A DNA stretch of 64,000 nucleotides from Bacteroidota bacterium (GTDB taxonomy: Bacteria; Bacteroidota; Bacteroidia; Flavobacteriales; Weeksellaceae): assembly GCA_023393915.1 (NCBI GenBank), contig JAEXBS010000078.1, positions 1 to 64,000 on the forward strand. The letters run 5' to 3'. Of this stretch, positions 15,836 to 24,797 are shown piece by piece. Both the position numbers and the translations under genes were made by a program. A model generated the notes under the pieces. The model had not been told where the DNA came from. It saw only the letters and a program-made list of their open reading frames with translations, and ran no database searches. Numbering within the stretch: position 1 is the stretch's first letter; the number at the start of each line of letters is the position of its first letter.

Positions 15836-16276
15836 CAGAATTTGTTCAATTCTATGTTGAACTGCACCAATTTCAACAGATGCTCCTAAAGTAGCTTTTG
15901 CAAAAGACTTAAAAATAGGAGCTTGGTCGGAAAACGAGACGACTAGTTCTTGTCCGATTTTGGTTTGTGGGAGGGATACTCCCACAAAAAACCAATTGTG
16001 GTTCGTTCTAAAAAGTGCGCCTTTTTCAATGGTTTCATGAGAGGCCTCTTTTTCACTTTCCAAAAACTTTAAATCCGTAGTCGCTTCTCGAAGAAGTTTT
16101 TCAAAACGTAGTTGCATGTCTTTAGCCTCGGTTTGTCTAGAATAATCTTCAGGGTCACGAGTAGCTTCTTCATCCAAATCAGAAGCGATTTGATACCGCT
16201 GTACTGATTCTTTTAAGTTGTCTATTATTGTCTGCTGCTGAGCAATCAGCGCTGTAAGTATATCGTTTCTATTCAT
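15833..16276 (-). CDS. GreA/GreB C-terminal-like protein, unknown role
   Basis: From the ATG at 16276 the protein has 147 residues. The N-terminal half is a charged helical region (AQQQTIIDNLKESVQRYQIA), likely a coiled-coil hairpin. The C-terminal 70 residues resemble the FKBP-like GreA/GreB C domain: EKGALFRTNHNWFFVGV, then a final VEIGAVQHRIEQIL. Short proteins of this shape are widespread in Flavobacteriia and often misnamed 3-oxoacyl-ACP synthase. An RNA-polymerase secondary-channel role is possible but unproven. The start is fixed by a TAAATTTG box at 16301-16308 that overlaps the upstream TTG. Confidence 0.75.
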   Translation of the reverse strand: MNRNDILTALIAQQQTIIDNLKESVQRYQIASDLDEEATRDPEDYSRQTEAKDMQLRFEKLLREATTDLKFLESEKEASHETIEKGALFRTNHNWFFVGVSLPQTKIGQELVVSFSDQAPIFKSFAKATLGASVEIGAVQHRIEQIL

Positions 16277-16300
16277 TGGTGTTTTGTCTAGGTATTCTAA

Positions 16301-16308
16301 CAAATTTA
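16301..16308 (-). promoter_or_regulatory. -7 promoter box (TAAATTTG) of the GreA-like gene
   Basis: The minus strand reads TAAATTTG, 24 bases before the ATG at 16276, and overlaps an in-frame TTG that would otherwise extend the gene by nine codons. Confidence 0.6.
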
Positions 16309-16376
16309 CAAAAAAATAGCAGTAATTGTACAGGAGATCTTTCCCGTTTTAATCAAATGGTTTCTCATAATCTTTT

Positions 16377-18392
16377 TTAAAAGCGAAAAGAAACTCCAAT
16401 TTCGAGGTTTCTACCTTGAGCCTGAATTCTTTTTTGATTCTCTTGAATCATGGTTCGACTTAAGTGCTCGCTATAGGTAGTGTTGAACAAATTGTTTATG
16501 GCGAAAAAAAGCTCTGTAGTATTGTTTAATTGGTAGTTCATGTCTAAATCTACAACCGTAAAAGCTTTGGTAGGAAGTTCTGAAAAGCTGGGATCAATAC
16601 GGGTTTGTTTAGCAGCATGGCGAACTAAAATTCCTGCATGAAATGCTTCCCAGTGGTATTGAGTTTTCCACCTTAGGTCCAAAGGTGCAATTTCCGCTAA
16701 AGGTGTTTTTTCTTTTCGGTTTTCGCCGTAGGTGTAAGCTAGGGCGAGAGAGGAATCCCAATGTGGCGAAAATCTTACTTGCGTTGAAGCTTCGGCTCCC
16801 ACTTTAAGAACTTGTTCTATATTGACGTATTGTCTTACGCCCGGACTCATCATCGTAGATTTTTTAATGTCTGAGCGTATTCTTCCAGAAATGTAGTCCG
16901 TTAAATGGGAATAAAAAAAGGTGGTTTGGAAGGATAGATCTTTTGCTCGGTATCCGAAAATCAGGTCCGCTTGAAAATTGGTTTCTGGTTTTAAAAGTGG
17001 ATTTCCTAGCATTTCGTAATTGTCTTTCCCTACGGGAAACAGATTAATGTAGCGCTCCGTTAAACTAGGGCTCCGCTGAGCTCTTCCGCTCCAAAGTGCT
17101 AGAGAAATGCTCGGAGAGAGGTTCTTTTGAATTCCTAAACTCACGCTATGATTTAGATTCTCCTGTTTTTGTTTTCCATAGAGATCTAGAAATAGTTTGG
17201 ACCAGTCGTGAGCTCCTGCTTGATCATAATCCAAACGATAGGAAAGCGTCATTTTGGTGGAATGAAAGGATTTTTCTACTTGGGTAAACCAACCCAAGGC
17301 TCCTATGTATGAATCTTGCCAACTGCTACCTTCTCGATGCATTCCGTGGCCCATATTCATTTGCATGGAGGTGTTTTTAGCTCCTTGAAATTTGTAATCT
17401 AGCCCCGTGTAGAGTAAATATCCGTTGGACAGAGCCTTTAGCTCCGCTCTAGCTCCATGGGTTTGTGATTTTACATTGGAAACCATCGAAAGATCAGGGG
17501 TGCCCATCGAGTGATCTACAGAAGTTCTAAAAAGCGATAGGTCGATTGATTTTATTATTCCTTTAGGTAATAGAATTTTATGTCGAATTTGAGCCATCCA
17601 AGTTTTGTCGTAAAGTAAGTCCATGGACAATGCTGCAAATTCAACATCGCGCGCTTGGTTGGTGGATATTTCTACTTCTGTTGAGTGGTTCGAGTTCCAG
17701 AGGAGATGGGTTTTGTTTCCCAAATTGTATCGAAGAAAGGAGGAAGGAACTTCATTACCGTCTCCATCCTTATAAGAGTCTGATTTTTGAAGCCCAGCGA
17801 ACAGAGAGGTATGTAACCGCTTATTTGAGTAATGAAGCCCAGCTTCCGATTTGTGGTGCATTCCATTGGTTTGAAGCGCACTTGAAAACTTTCCTCCCCA
17901 CTCTGGGTCGTCTTTGAATTCTGGATCCAATGTTTCAAAGTTAATAGTGGCTCCTAGTGCCGGACCGAAGCGGTAGAAGTAAGGGCCCTTGTAAACTTGT
18001 GCTTCTTTTACCCTACTTAGGTTGACCTGGCTAATGGGAGGATCCATTCGACTAGGACAAGCGTTAATAGCTCCCATTGCTCCATCAATGGTGATATTGA
18101 GTTGTTCATTTTTAAATCCTCGCAGCACAGGATCCAGGCCGTATTGTCCTGCTCTTTTGATGGCACCAATTTCTGGAAGCTGAGTTAGAAATAGTCCTGC
18201 GTCATGTGAAAGTCGTTCCGAGTTCTCAGGTGTTAGATCGTTATTAGCGCTAGACTTTAGGTGTTTTATAAGTCTTACGACTTCTAAAGATTGTGTTTTT
18301 ACACTGTCCTTTTCGGACTGTGCGTAAGAGAGCTTGAGGCCAAATAATGCAGCCATCAAGAAAAGGGTTTTAGACCCGAAATAATGATTCAT
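16377..18392 (-). CDS. TonB-dependent receptor, copper-type (NosA/OprC-like)
   Basis: The 671-residue outer-membrane receptor has a signal peptide (MNHYFGSKTLFLMAALFG ending SYAQ), a plug domain at about 40-170 and a 22-strand barrel ending in GVSFRF. The plug contains DPVLRGFKNEQLN and a conserved ACPSRMDPP (about residues 110-118). This pattern is seen in NosA/OprC copper receptors. A Met/His-rich loop, MQMNMGHGMH at residues 343-352 (17337-17366), could bind copper. There is no carboxypeptidase-like N-terminal domain, unlike SusC-type receptors. A small exported-type protein with CxxKC-like cysteines lies just upstream on the same strand. Copper as substrate is inferred from these features. 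Confidence 0.85.
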   Translation of the reverse strand: MNHYFGSKTLFLMAALFGLKLSYAQSEKDSVKTQSLEVVRLIKHLKSSANNDLTPENSERLSHDAGLFLTQLPEIGAIKRAGQYGLDPVLRGFKNEQLNITIDGAMGAINACPSRMDPPISQVNLSRVKEAQVYKGPYFYRFGPALGATINFETLDPEFKDDPEWGGKFSSALQTNGMHHKSEAGLHYSNKRLHTSLFAGLQKSDSYKDGDGNEVPSSFLRYNLGNKTHLLWNSNHSTEVEISTNQARDVEFAALSMDLLYDKTWMAQIRHKILLPKGIIKSIDLSLFRTSVDHSMGTPDLSMVSNVKSQTHGARAELKALSNGYLLYTGLDYKFQGAKNTSMQMNMGHGMHREGSSWQDSYIGALGWFTQVEKSFHSTKMTLSYRLDYDQAGAHDWSKLFLDLYGKQKQENLNHSVSLGIQKNLSPSISLALWSGRAQRSPSLTERYINLFPVGKDNYEMLGNPLLKPETNFQADLIFGYRAKDLSFQTTFFYSHLTDYISGRIRSDIKKSTMMSPGVRQYVNIEQVLKVGAEASTQVRFSPHWDSSLALAYTYGENRKEKTPLAEIAPLDLRWKTQYHWEAFHAGILVRHAAKQTRIDPSFSELPTKAFTVVDLDMNYQLNNTTELFFAINNLFNTTYSEHLSRTMIQENQKRIQAQGRNLEIGVSFRF

Positions 18393-18460
18393 AGGTATAG
18401 ATATAAAGTGAATGAAAGAGACCTGACTTTTAGATAAAAGCCAAGAGAACTTGTAACATT

Positions 18461-18826
18461 TTACATCTTATCCTCTGGCGGTTGAGTAGGAGAATCTCGA
18501 AGTGGATTGAGCGCCCTAGGGCTTAGGTAAGAGAGGTTTTTTCTGTTATTTTCCTCGCTAATATTTTTGGGTAACTCTAATAGTGTAGGGGATAAAATAA
18601 TATGAAATTCAAACCCCATTTGAACTAAAGTTAGAGGGATCTTAGATTTCTCTTGCTCTTCTTTGAATTTACACTTGCCATGGCATTCTAGTTCAGGTCT
18701 TGATTGATTGACGCAATAGGTTTCGTAAAAGGACTTATTGATTTGGTAATCCACAAATAAGAGCGTGCTCTGCAAGCTGGCTACAAAGGTGAGGAGGGTT
18801 AAAAGCAATAAAATCGAGCGTTTCAT
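18461..18826 (-). CDS. Small membrane-anchored Cys-rich protein upstream of the TonB receptor
   Basis: The 121-residue product starts with one hydrophobic segment (MKRSILLLLTLLTFVASLQ), a signal peptide or anchor. Next comes FYETYCVNQSRPELECHGKC, holding three Cys in a pattern typical of small Bacteroidota proteins found beside metal receptors. A Pro- and charge-rich tail to MKM-like ending follows. It lies 68 bases upstream of the copper-type receptor on the same strand and is probably in one transcript. A role in periplasmic metal capture or receptor maturation is inferred. No enzyme motif is visible. Confidence 0.7.
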   Translation of the reverse strand: MKRSILLLLTLLTFVASLQSTLLFVDYQINKSFYETYCVNQSRPELECHGKCKFKEEQEKSKIPLTLVQMGFEFHIILSPTLLELPKNISEENNRKNLSYLSPRALNPLRDSPTQPPEDKM

Positions 18827-18834
18827 TTCTATTA

Positions 18835-18842
18835 CAAATGTA
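18835..18842 (-). promoter_or_regulatory. -7 promoter box (TACATTTG) for the Cys-rich protein and receptor
   Basis: The minus strand reads TACATTTG, only 8 bases before the ATG at 18826, so the transcript would have almost no leader. Confidence 0.5.
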
Positions 18843-19003
18843 CATGGAGGTAGGCAATAATACTATGAGGGAAGTCATCTTTTGGAGTTGATATTAATCA
18901 GTCATTGAAGGGAATTAACGACCAATTATTAGTGATTACCAAAAAATATCAATTATTTTATGCTAAATTTAACGAGCGAAAATTTACCTTAAAAACTATA
19001 TAT

Positions 19004-20533
19004 ATGCCCGAAAAATCTAAATTTATAGAGGAATTGAACCTGCGTTATTCACCAAAAGGGGAGCATCTGATTTTAGGAAAAGGAATGCTTGAAGGTGAGG
19101 TAGTTACAGAGGTGAATGTGACGTTGCCCTTAAAAACGATTAACCGACATGGACTTATTGCAGGTGCTACAGGAACGGGCAAAACCAAAACGGTGCAAGT
19201 TTTTGCCGAGCAGCTCTCCCATGCTGGAATCCCTTCTCTTGTTTTAGATATAAAAGGAGATTTCTCTGGTATTGCTAGACCAGGGGAAAGAAATAAAATT
19301 ATAGAAGAAAGGTACGGTAAGACCAAGCTTAATTGGGAGGCGCAAGACTTTCCTGTGGAACTACTGAGTATTTCTAAAGAACCGGGCGTTCGTCTTCGTG
19401 CAACTACAACAGAGTTTGGACCGGTTCTGCTTTCCAAAATATTGAATCTAAACGATACGCAGTCCTCTATCATGTCAATTATTTTCAAGTATTGCGATGA
19501 TAAAGGACTTCCGCTTATCGATTTGGAAGATCTCAAAAAAGTCCTGCAATACGTAACGGATCATCCCCAAGGGAAAGAGGAGCTATCAAAAGATTATGGA
19601 TCTATTTCTAAAGCTTCGTTAGGGGCTATCCTTAGAAGTATTGTAGCGCTAGAGCAGCAAGGGGCTACTAGTTTTTTTGGAGAGCCAAGCTTTGATGTAT
19701 TTGACCTCCTCAAGGTGAAAGATGGCAAAGGAGTTGTGAATATTTTGCGCGTTGCAGATATTCAGAGTCGGCCGCAACTGTTTTCCACCTTTATGTTGTC
19801 TCTTTTTGCAGAGATTTACATGAGTTTCCCTGAAGAGGGAGATTCGGGTAAGCCAAAATTAGTTCTCTTTATAGACGAAGCACATTTGATTTTTAAAGAA
19901 TCATCTAAAGCCTTAGCTCAGCAAATTGAGACGATGGTAATGCTTATTCGTTCCAAAGGGGTGGGGATCTATTTCATTACTCAAGTGCCGGGAGATATTC
20001 CTCAAGAAGTGCTCTCTCAGCTAGGAATGAAAATTCAACATGCGCTAAGAGGGTTCACAGCTAAGGACAGAAAAGAAATCACCAAAGCAGTGGAGAATTA
20101 TCCTATTACTGAGTTTTATGATGCACCCCAATTGATTCAGAATTTAGGAATTGGTGAAGCCTTTGTCACTGCGCTCGATGAGAAAGGGATTCCAACTCCT
20201 CTAGTGCATACTTATCTAATATCTCCTGAATCTAGAATGGATGTACTTTCTCAAGGGGAGATAGGGGAACTTGTTTCTTCCAGTAAGCTAGTAGAAAAAT
20301 ACGAAGAGGATTTAGATAAAGATTCAGCGTATGAGCTACTAACAGCTAAAATGGAGAAGGCGGTGGCAGAAGCGCCTGAAAGAGAAAGGAAAAAAGTGGT
20401 AAGTAAAGCAGAGCCAAGTGTGCTAGAGAGTGTAATGAATAGTCGTGCAGGCAGAACCTTTACCACTACCTTGGCAAGAGAAGGTGCGAAATTTGTTCTT
20501 GGAATGCTTGGTCTTGGAACAAAACGCAGGTGA
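19004..20533 (+). CDS. HerA-like ATPase (DUF853 helicase family)
   Basis: The protein of about 509 residues has Walker A GATGTGKTKT at about residue 53 and Walker B KLVLFIDEAHLIF at about 285. A later FITQVPGDIPQEVLSQLG and QHALRGFTAKD carry sensor and Arg-finger positions of the HerA/FtsK group. DUF853 proteins are hexameric ATPases with an undefined DNA-related task. The C-terminal 60 residues are a charged helix followed by a Gly-rich tail. I start at the ATG 19004 (MPEKSKFIEEL) because the 33 residues of the longer version are unlike the family. It is followed by an exonuclease gene 27 bases later, suggesting a DNA-processing pair. Confidence 0.87.
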   Translation: MPEKSKFIEELNLRYSPKGEHLILGKGMLEGEVVTEVNVTLPLKTINRHGLIAGATGTGKTKTVQVFAEQLSHAGIPSLVLDIKGDFSGIARPGERNKIIEERYGKTKLNWEAQDFPVELLSISKEPGVRLRATTTEFGPVLLSKILNLNDTQSSIMSIIFKYCDDKGLPLIDLEDLKKVLQYVTDHPQGKEELSKDYGSISKASLGAILRSIVALEQQGATSFFGEPSFDVFDLLKVKDGKGVVNILRVADIQSRPQLFSTFMLSLFAEIYMSFPEEGDSGKPKLVLFIDEAHLIFKESSKALAQQIETMVMLIRSKGVGIYFITQVPGDIPQEVLSQLGMKIQHALRGFTAKDRKEITKAVENYPITEFYDAPQLIQNLGIGEAFVTALDEKGIPTPLVHTYLISPESRMDVLSQGEIGELVSSSKLVEKYEEDLDKDSAYELLTAKMEKAVAEAPERERKKVVSKAEPSVLESVMNSRAGRTFTTTLAREGAKFVLGMLGLGTKRR

Positions 20534-20560
20534 TAAAAATTAAAGCAATAAAAATTATTT

Positions 20561-21787
20561 ATGTATTCCATAATTGATATCGAAGGTAACGGTGGTGGAT
20601 TTAGAGAAGAGTGTATAATCGATATCGCGATTTACCGCTATGATGGACAAAAAGTAGTAGATCAATTCATCTCGCTTGTTGATCCTGAAGCTGAAATCAC
20701 GTCATTTGTACAAAAATTAACGGGGATAACCCCAAAAATGGTAGCAAGAGCTCCGAAGTTTCATGAAATTGCAAAGCGAGTTTTAGAAATTACAGAAGGC
20801 ACAACTCTCGTTGGACACAACATCGAGTTTGATTATCGTATGCTAAGGCAGTCTTTTAGACGTCTGGGCTATCGTTTTGAGATAGATACACTAGATACAA
20901 TTCCATTAGCCAAAAAGTTAATTCCGGATTTGCCAAGCTACTCACTTGGTAAACTAGTGAAGTCTTTAGGAATACCTTTAACGGAAGCACACCGAGCTGG
21001 TGGTGATGCAAGAGCCACTTTAGATCTCTTTAAGCTCTTGGTGACGAAAGACACTGATAATGAAATTATTCAAAAGCACCACGAAGAGACCAACGCCAAA
21101 ACATATATTAACAAAATCAAGAAGCTAACTCAAGATCTGCCAAGTAAAACAGGTATTTTGTACTATCAAGACGCTCAAGGCGAGATTTTATTAACTGAAT
21201 ACGCAGAAGATATAAATCGAAGTGCTCGCCATTTTTTTAGTTCTAAAGCAAAGCGTTTGCAAGAAGCTCAAAACAAAACGGAGCAGATTCATTTTGATTT
21301 GACTCCTAATGCGCTTTTGGCTCAGCTGATGCTACATTCGCGCGGCGTTCAACGCGTTGAAAAGTATCCTTTTATTTTAGTGCATCGAGGAAGAAAATAT
21401 ACTATTGAGAGAAAAACCATAGAAAAAAAAAGCCAGGGGTTACTTCATTTTAAATCCTATACACAAGGACTTAAGGCGCTGACTTTTTTAATAGAGTCAG
21501 AGAAGTATAAGGACCCCCAGGATTTGATAAATTACCTTGCTCTTGAAAACCGAACGGAACTGTGGATTTCAGAGGGAAGGGTACTGGGAGAAAAAGCTTT
21601 TTATATAATAGATTCCGGCACGATAAAAGGTTACGGGTTTTATGAGCTCCATACTCAAATCCAGGATCTTAAGAAAATTGATCGGCTGACCATACCCGTG
21701 CATTCAGGGAAGAAGGATTTTTCAAATGAAATGAAACTTACACTTTTAAAATCGACCGTTAAGATTCATCCCCTACCCCTGAAATAA
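20561..21787 (+). CDS. DnaQ-like DEDDh 3'-5' exonuclease fused to a degenerate GIY-YIG domain
   Basis: The 408-residue protein begins with an epsilon-type exonuclease domain (about 1-170). D and E lie in SIIDIEGNGGGF, the second acidic motif is HNIEFDYRML, and H and D lie in HRAGGDARATLDLF, giving a complete DEDDh set. After about residue 195 comes a UvrC-like segment TGILYYQDAQGEILLTEYAE. The GIY and YIG signatures and the catalytic Arg are lost, so this nuclease is likely inactive. In related Flavobacteriia proteins the GIY-YIG motif is usually intact. It acts probably in repair or polymerase proofreading. It follows a HerA-like ATPase gene by 27 bases. Confidence 0.87.
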   Translation: MYSIIDIEGNGGGFREECIIDIAIYRYDGQKVVDQFISLVDPEAEITSFVQKLTGITPKMVARAPKFHEIAKRVLEITEGTTLVGHNIEFDYRMLRQSFRRLGYRFEIDTLDTIPLAKKLIPDLPSYSLGKLVKSLGIPLTEAHRAGGDARATLDLFKLLVTKDTDNEIIQKHHEETNAKTYINKIKKLTQDLPSKTGILYYQDAQGEILLTEYAEDINRSARHFFSSKAKRLQEAQNKTEQIHFDLTPNALLAQLMLHSRGVQRVEKYPFILVHRGRKYTIERKTIEKKSQGLLHFKSYTQGLKALTFLIESEKYKDPQDLINYLALENRTELWISEGRVLGEKAFYIIDSGTIKGYGFYELHTQIQDLKKIDRLTIPVHSGKKDFSNEMKLTLLKSTVKIHPLPLK

Positions 21788-21937
21788 ATTTTTATTACCG
21801 TTGTAGGATTAAGTCCAATGGTCTATTTTTGAATAATAATTAAAAGATAGTGGATTTCACTTTAATAAAAGATTGGAAGTCTCGATGAATTCCTTCTTTC
21901 AAGCACTATTTCTTTCAGGTTTTTAATTTTTTTAAGC

Positions 21938-23137
21938 ATGACCAATCAAGAACTTTTACAGTTAGCAGAAGAATTCTCAACTCCCCTCTATGTGTACGAC
22001 ACAGAAGAAATAAAAAAACAATACGAGAAGTTAACCCACAGTTTTTCTCCTTCGACTCGTTTTTTTTACGCAGCAAAAGCACTTTCCAATATTAACATAC
22101 TCAAGTATGTAGAGTCATTAGGTGCTAGTCTTGATTGCGTTTCAATCTACGAAGTGAAATTAGGGTTGAAAGCTGGGTTTCCTTCTGAAAGAGTACTTTT
22201 TACCCCCAATTGTGTGGACTTAGCTGAAATTGAAGAAGCTATGGCTCTTGGTGTCCATATCAATATAGATAACATTTCGATATTAGAGCAGTTTGGTAAT
22301 ACCTATGCAGGTAGCTATCCGATTTTCGTGCGTATTAATCCCCATATTTTTGCTGGAGGGAATTACAAAATTTCGACAGGCCACATTGATTCTAAGTTTG
22401 GAATCTCCATTCATCAGTTAAGGCATATCGAAAGGGTGATGAAGTCAACACAGTTGAATATAGAGGGACTACATATGCATACGGGAAGTGAAATTAAAGA
22501 TCCCGATGTTTTTCTTCAGGGTCTTGAAATTATGTTTGAGTTATCGCAGCATTTTCCGGATGTAAAGTACCTCGATATGGGAAGCGGATTTAAGGTACCT
22601 TATCAGGAAGGAGATATGGAAACGGATGTTCAGAGTCTAGGTGAGAAAGTCGAAGAAGCACTGGCAAGGTTTTCTAAAGAAACCGGTAGAGAATTTGAAC
22701 TTTGGTTTGAACCGGGAAAATTTTTGGTTAGTTCAGCCGGGCATTTATTAGTGAAAGCCAATGTAATAAAACAGACAACAGCTACGGTTTTCGTAGGAGT
22801 TGATTCGGGATTTAATCATTTAATTCGTCCTATGTTTTACGATTCTTTTCATGAAATTGAAAATTTATCCAATCCTTCAGGTCCGGAACGTATCTATACA
22901 GTAGTAGGAAATATTTGTGAAACTGATACTTTTGCTTGGGATCGTAAAATTAATGAAGTTAGAGAGTCTGATATTTTAGTCTTCAGAAATGCTGGAGCCT
23001 ACGGATTTGAGATGAGTTCCAATTTTAATTCGCGGCTAAAGCCTGCTGAAGTAATGGTTTATAATAACCAGGCCCATTTGATAAGAAAAAGAGAAGTGTT
23101 TGAAGATTTACTTCGCAATCAAATTGAAGTGTTATAG
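21938..23137 (+). CDS. lysA: Diaminopimelate decarboxylase
   Basis: The 399-residue PLP enzyme has an alanine-racemase-type barrel, with the Schiff-base lysine K47 in FFYAAKALSN. The PLP phosphate-binding region follows in HMHTGSEI and DMGSGFKVPYQEGD. Substrate-binding motifs lie in the C-terminal beta domain, GNICETDTFAWD and NAGAYGFEMSSNFN. It removes the D-side carboxyl of meso-diaminopimelate to give L-lysine. The Cys in ICETD is the residue supplied by the partner subunit in the active dimer. The gene stands alone with its own downstream terminator. Length is slightly below the usual 415-420. Confidence 0.95.
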   Translation: MTNQELLQLAEEFSTPLYVYDTEEIKKQYEKLTHSFSPSTRFFYAAKALSNINILKYVESLGASLDCVSIYEVKLGLKAGFPSERVLFTPNCVDLAEIEEAMALGVHINIDNISILEQFGNTYAGSYPIFVRINPHIFAGGNYKISTGHIDSKFGISIHQLRHIERVMKSTQLNIEGLHMHTGSEIKDPDVFLQGLEIMFELSQHFPDVKYLDMGSGFKVPYQEGDMETDVQSLGEKVEEALARFSKETGREFELWFEPGKFLVSSAGHLLVKANVIKQTTATVFVGVDSGFNHLIRPMFYDSFHEIENLSNPSGPERIYTVVGNICETDTFAWDRKINEVRESDILVFRNAGAYGFEMSSNFNSRLKPAEVMVYNNQAHLIRKREVFEDLLRNQIEVL

Positions 23138-23202
23138 ACCCTTTGAAAATAGAGTTAAGCTCAAGGACTATAAGGTGATTGAATCTTCTTACGAAAACTA
23201 TA

Positions 23203-23229
23203 AAAATCCTGCCATTATGGCAGGATTTT
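23203..23229 (+). terminator. Terminator after lysA
   Basis: A perfect 11-bp stem (23203-23213 with 23219-23229) surrounds the loop ATTAT and ends in TTTT, 66 bases after the lysA stop. Confidence 0.88.
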
Positions 23230-23231
23230 AT

Positions 23232-23239
23232 TATCTTTG
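23232..23239 (+). promoter_or_regulatory. -7 promoter box (TATCTTTG) of miaB
   Basis: TATCTTTG matches TAnnTTTG and lies directly behind the lysA terminator. The 18 bases from 23232 are identical to those at the rpoZ promoter (32705). Confidence 0.65.
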
Positions 23240-23325
23240 CAGACTAAAACTGTGTTTTCTCCGTGTTTTTCCCCAGTGTTCTAAGAGGGATAGATGCAGT
23301 CAGAGTGGAGTTGACGCGAAAAAAA

Positions 23326-24771
23326 ATGAAGATTGTGCAAGAAAAATATATAGACGAAACCAAGCAAGGAGAAGCCTACGAGTCTGTAGCTAAACCTGGA
23401 AATACTAAAAAGCTATTTTTAGAGAGCTACGGTTGCCAAATGAATTTCTCAGATAGTGAAATTGTAGCTTCTATTTTACGTGATCAGGGGTATAATACTA
23501 CTTTGAAAGTGGAAGAAGCTGATTTGATTTTACTTAATACATGCTCTATTCGTGAAAAGGCGGAGCAAACTGTGCGAATGCGACTCTCCCAATTTAAAAA
23601 CCAAAAGCAGACCAATCCTTCATTAACCGTGGGGGTTTTAGGATGCATGGCGGAGCGATTAAAGACAAAGTTTTTAGAAGAAGAACATTTGGTGGATTTG
23701 GTTGTAGGACCTGATGCTTATAGAGATCTACCCAATCTACTAAAGGAAACGGATGAAGGGAACGATGCTATTAATGTGATTCTTTCCAAAGAAGAGACTT
23801 ATGCGGACATTTCACCTGTTCGACTGGGTGGAAACGGAGTTACAGCTTTCGTAACAATCACAAGAGGATGCGACAACATGTGTACCTTCTGTGTTGTTCC
23901 TTTTACTAGAGGAAGAGAGCGAAGTAGAGATCCCCATTCCATTTTGAAAGAGTGTAAGGAGCTTTGGGAAAACGGATACAAAGAAGTGACGCTTTTAGGT
24001 CAGAATGTAGATAGTTATTTATGGTACGGTGGAGGGCCAAAGAAGGATTTTGCTAAAGCAAGTGATCTGCAAAAAGCTACGGCCATTGATTTCGCTCACT
24101 TACTTGAGCTAGTGGCTAAAGAGGTGCCTGAAATGCGTATTCGATTTGCTACCTCTAACCCTCAGGACATGAGCATAGAGGTGTTCCACATGATGGCAAA
24201 ATATCCAAATATTTGTAAATATGTTCATTTGCCGGTACAAAGTGGAAGTAATGCCATTTTAAAAGCGATGAATCGACAACATACTCGGGAGGAATACCTA
24301 GAGCTTGTGAATAAAGCGAAGGAAATCGTACCTGAAATTGCTTTTTCTCAAGATATGATTACCGGTTTTTGCGGGGAAACAGAAGAAGATCATCAAGAGA
24401 CACTTTCTTTAATGAAGGAAGTAAAGTACGACTATGGATACATGTTTGCCTACAGTGAGCGACCTGGAACTCCTGCACACAAAAGACTTAAGGACGATGT
24501 TCCTACAGAGGTAAAGCAAAGGAGGCTTTCCGAGATTATAAAACTTCAAGGCGAGCTTTCAAGAGAAAGAATGGCTGGGTATGTTGGTAGAACTCATGAG
24601 ATACTTATTGAAGGGACTTCAAAGAAGAATGATAATCAGTGGAAGGGAAGAAATTCTCAAAATGCAGTGTGTGTATTCGATAAAGAAGAAGGCCAAAAGG
24701 TAGGAGATCTTGTTTCTGTATATGTTTATGGAAACACCCAAGGTACATTGCTTGGAAGGATCGAGGAGTAA
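23326..24771 (+). CDS. miaB: tRNA-2-methylthio-N6-isopentenyladenosine synthase
   Basis: This methylthiotransferase adds CH3-S at C2 of i6A37 in tRNAs reading UNN codons. Of about 481 residues, the N-terminal UPF0004 domain starts with FLESYGCQMNFSDSE. The radical-SAM cluster motif CDNMCTFC lies at 23869-23892. A C-terminal TRAM domain ends with LLGRIEE. The three N-terminal Cys needed for the second cluster are visible (YGCQ, NTCSIR, LGCMA). I chose the ATG at 23326 (MKIVQEKYIDE). The upstream in-frame start at 23263 would be close to the promoter box and adds no family-like sequence. It lies 26 bases before the sigma-54 activator gene. Confidence 0.94.
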   Translation: MKIVQEKYIDETKQGEAYESVAKPGNTKKLFLESYGCQMNFSDSEIVASILRDQGYNTTLKVEEADLILLNTCSIREKAEQTVRMRLSQFKNQKQTNPSLTVGVLGCMAERLKTKFLEEEHLVDLVVGPDAYRDLPNLLKETDEGNDAINVILSKEETYADISPVRLGGNGVTAFVTITRGCDNMCTFCVVPFTRGRERSRDPHSILKECKELWENGYKEVTLLGQNVDSYLWYGGGPKKDFAKASDLQKATAIDFAHLLELVAKEVPEMRIRFATSNPQDMSIEVFHMMAKYPNICKYVHLPVQSGSNAILKAMNRQHTREEYLELVNKAKEIVPEIAFSQDMITGFCGETEEDHQETLSLMKEVKYDYGYMFAYSERPGTPAHKRLKDDVPTEVKQRRLSEIIKLQGELSRERMAGYVGRTHEILIEGTSKKNDNQWKGRNSQNAVCVFDKEEGQKVGDLVSVYVYGNTQGTLLGRIEE

Positions 24772-24797
24772 ATATTTAAAAACAACGCAGAAGAGAG

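Noticed and set aside
17630..17917. A 95-codon plus-strand open frame inside the TonB receptor gene
   Set aside because: It runs antisense to a well-supported receptor gene and shows no family features.
18827..18903. Riboswitch or Fur-type box before the copper-type receptor operon
   Set aside because: Only a promoter box is visible and the leader is almost absent.
19045..19536. A 163-codon minus-strand open frame inside the HerA-like gene
   Set aside because: It is a codon shadow of the ATPase gene; the composition (Ser/Pro/Leu-rich) is typical of antisense frames.
23100..23393. A 97-codon open frame overlapping lysA end and miaB start
   Set aside because: It spans the lysA terminator and the miaB promoter and has no recognisable protein pattern.
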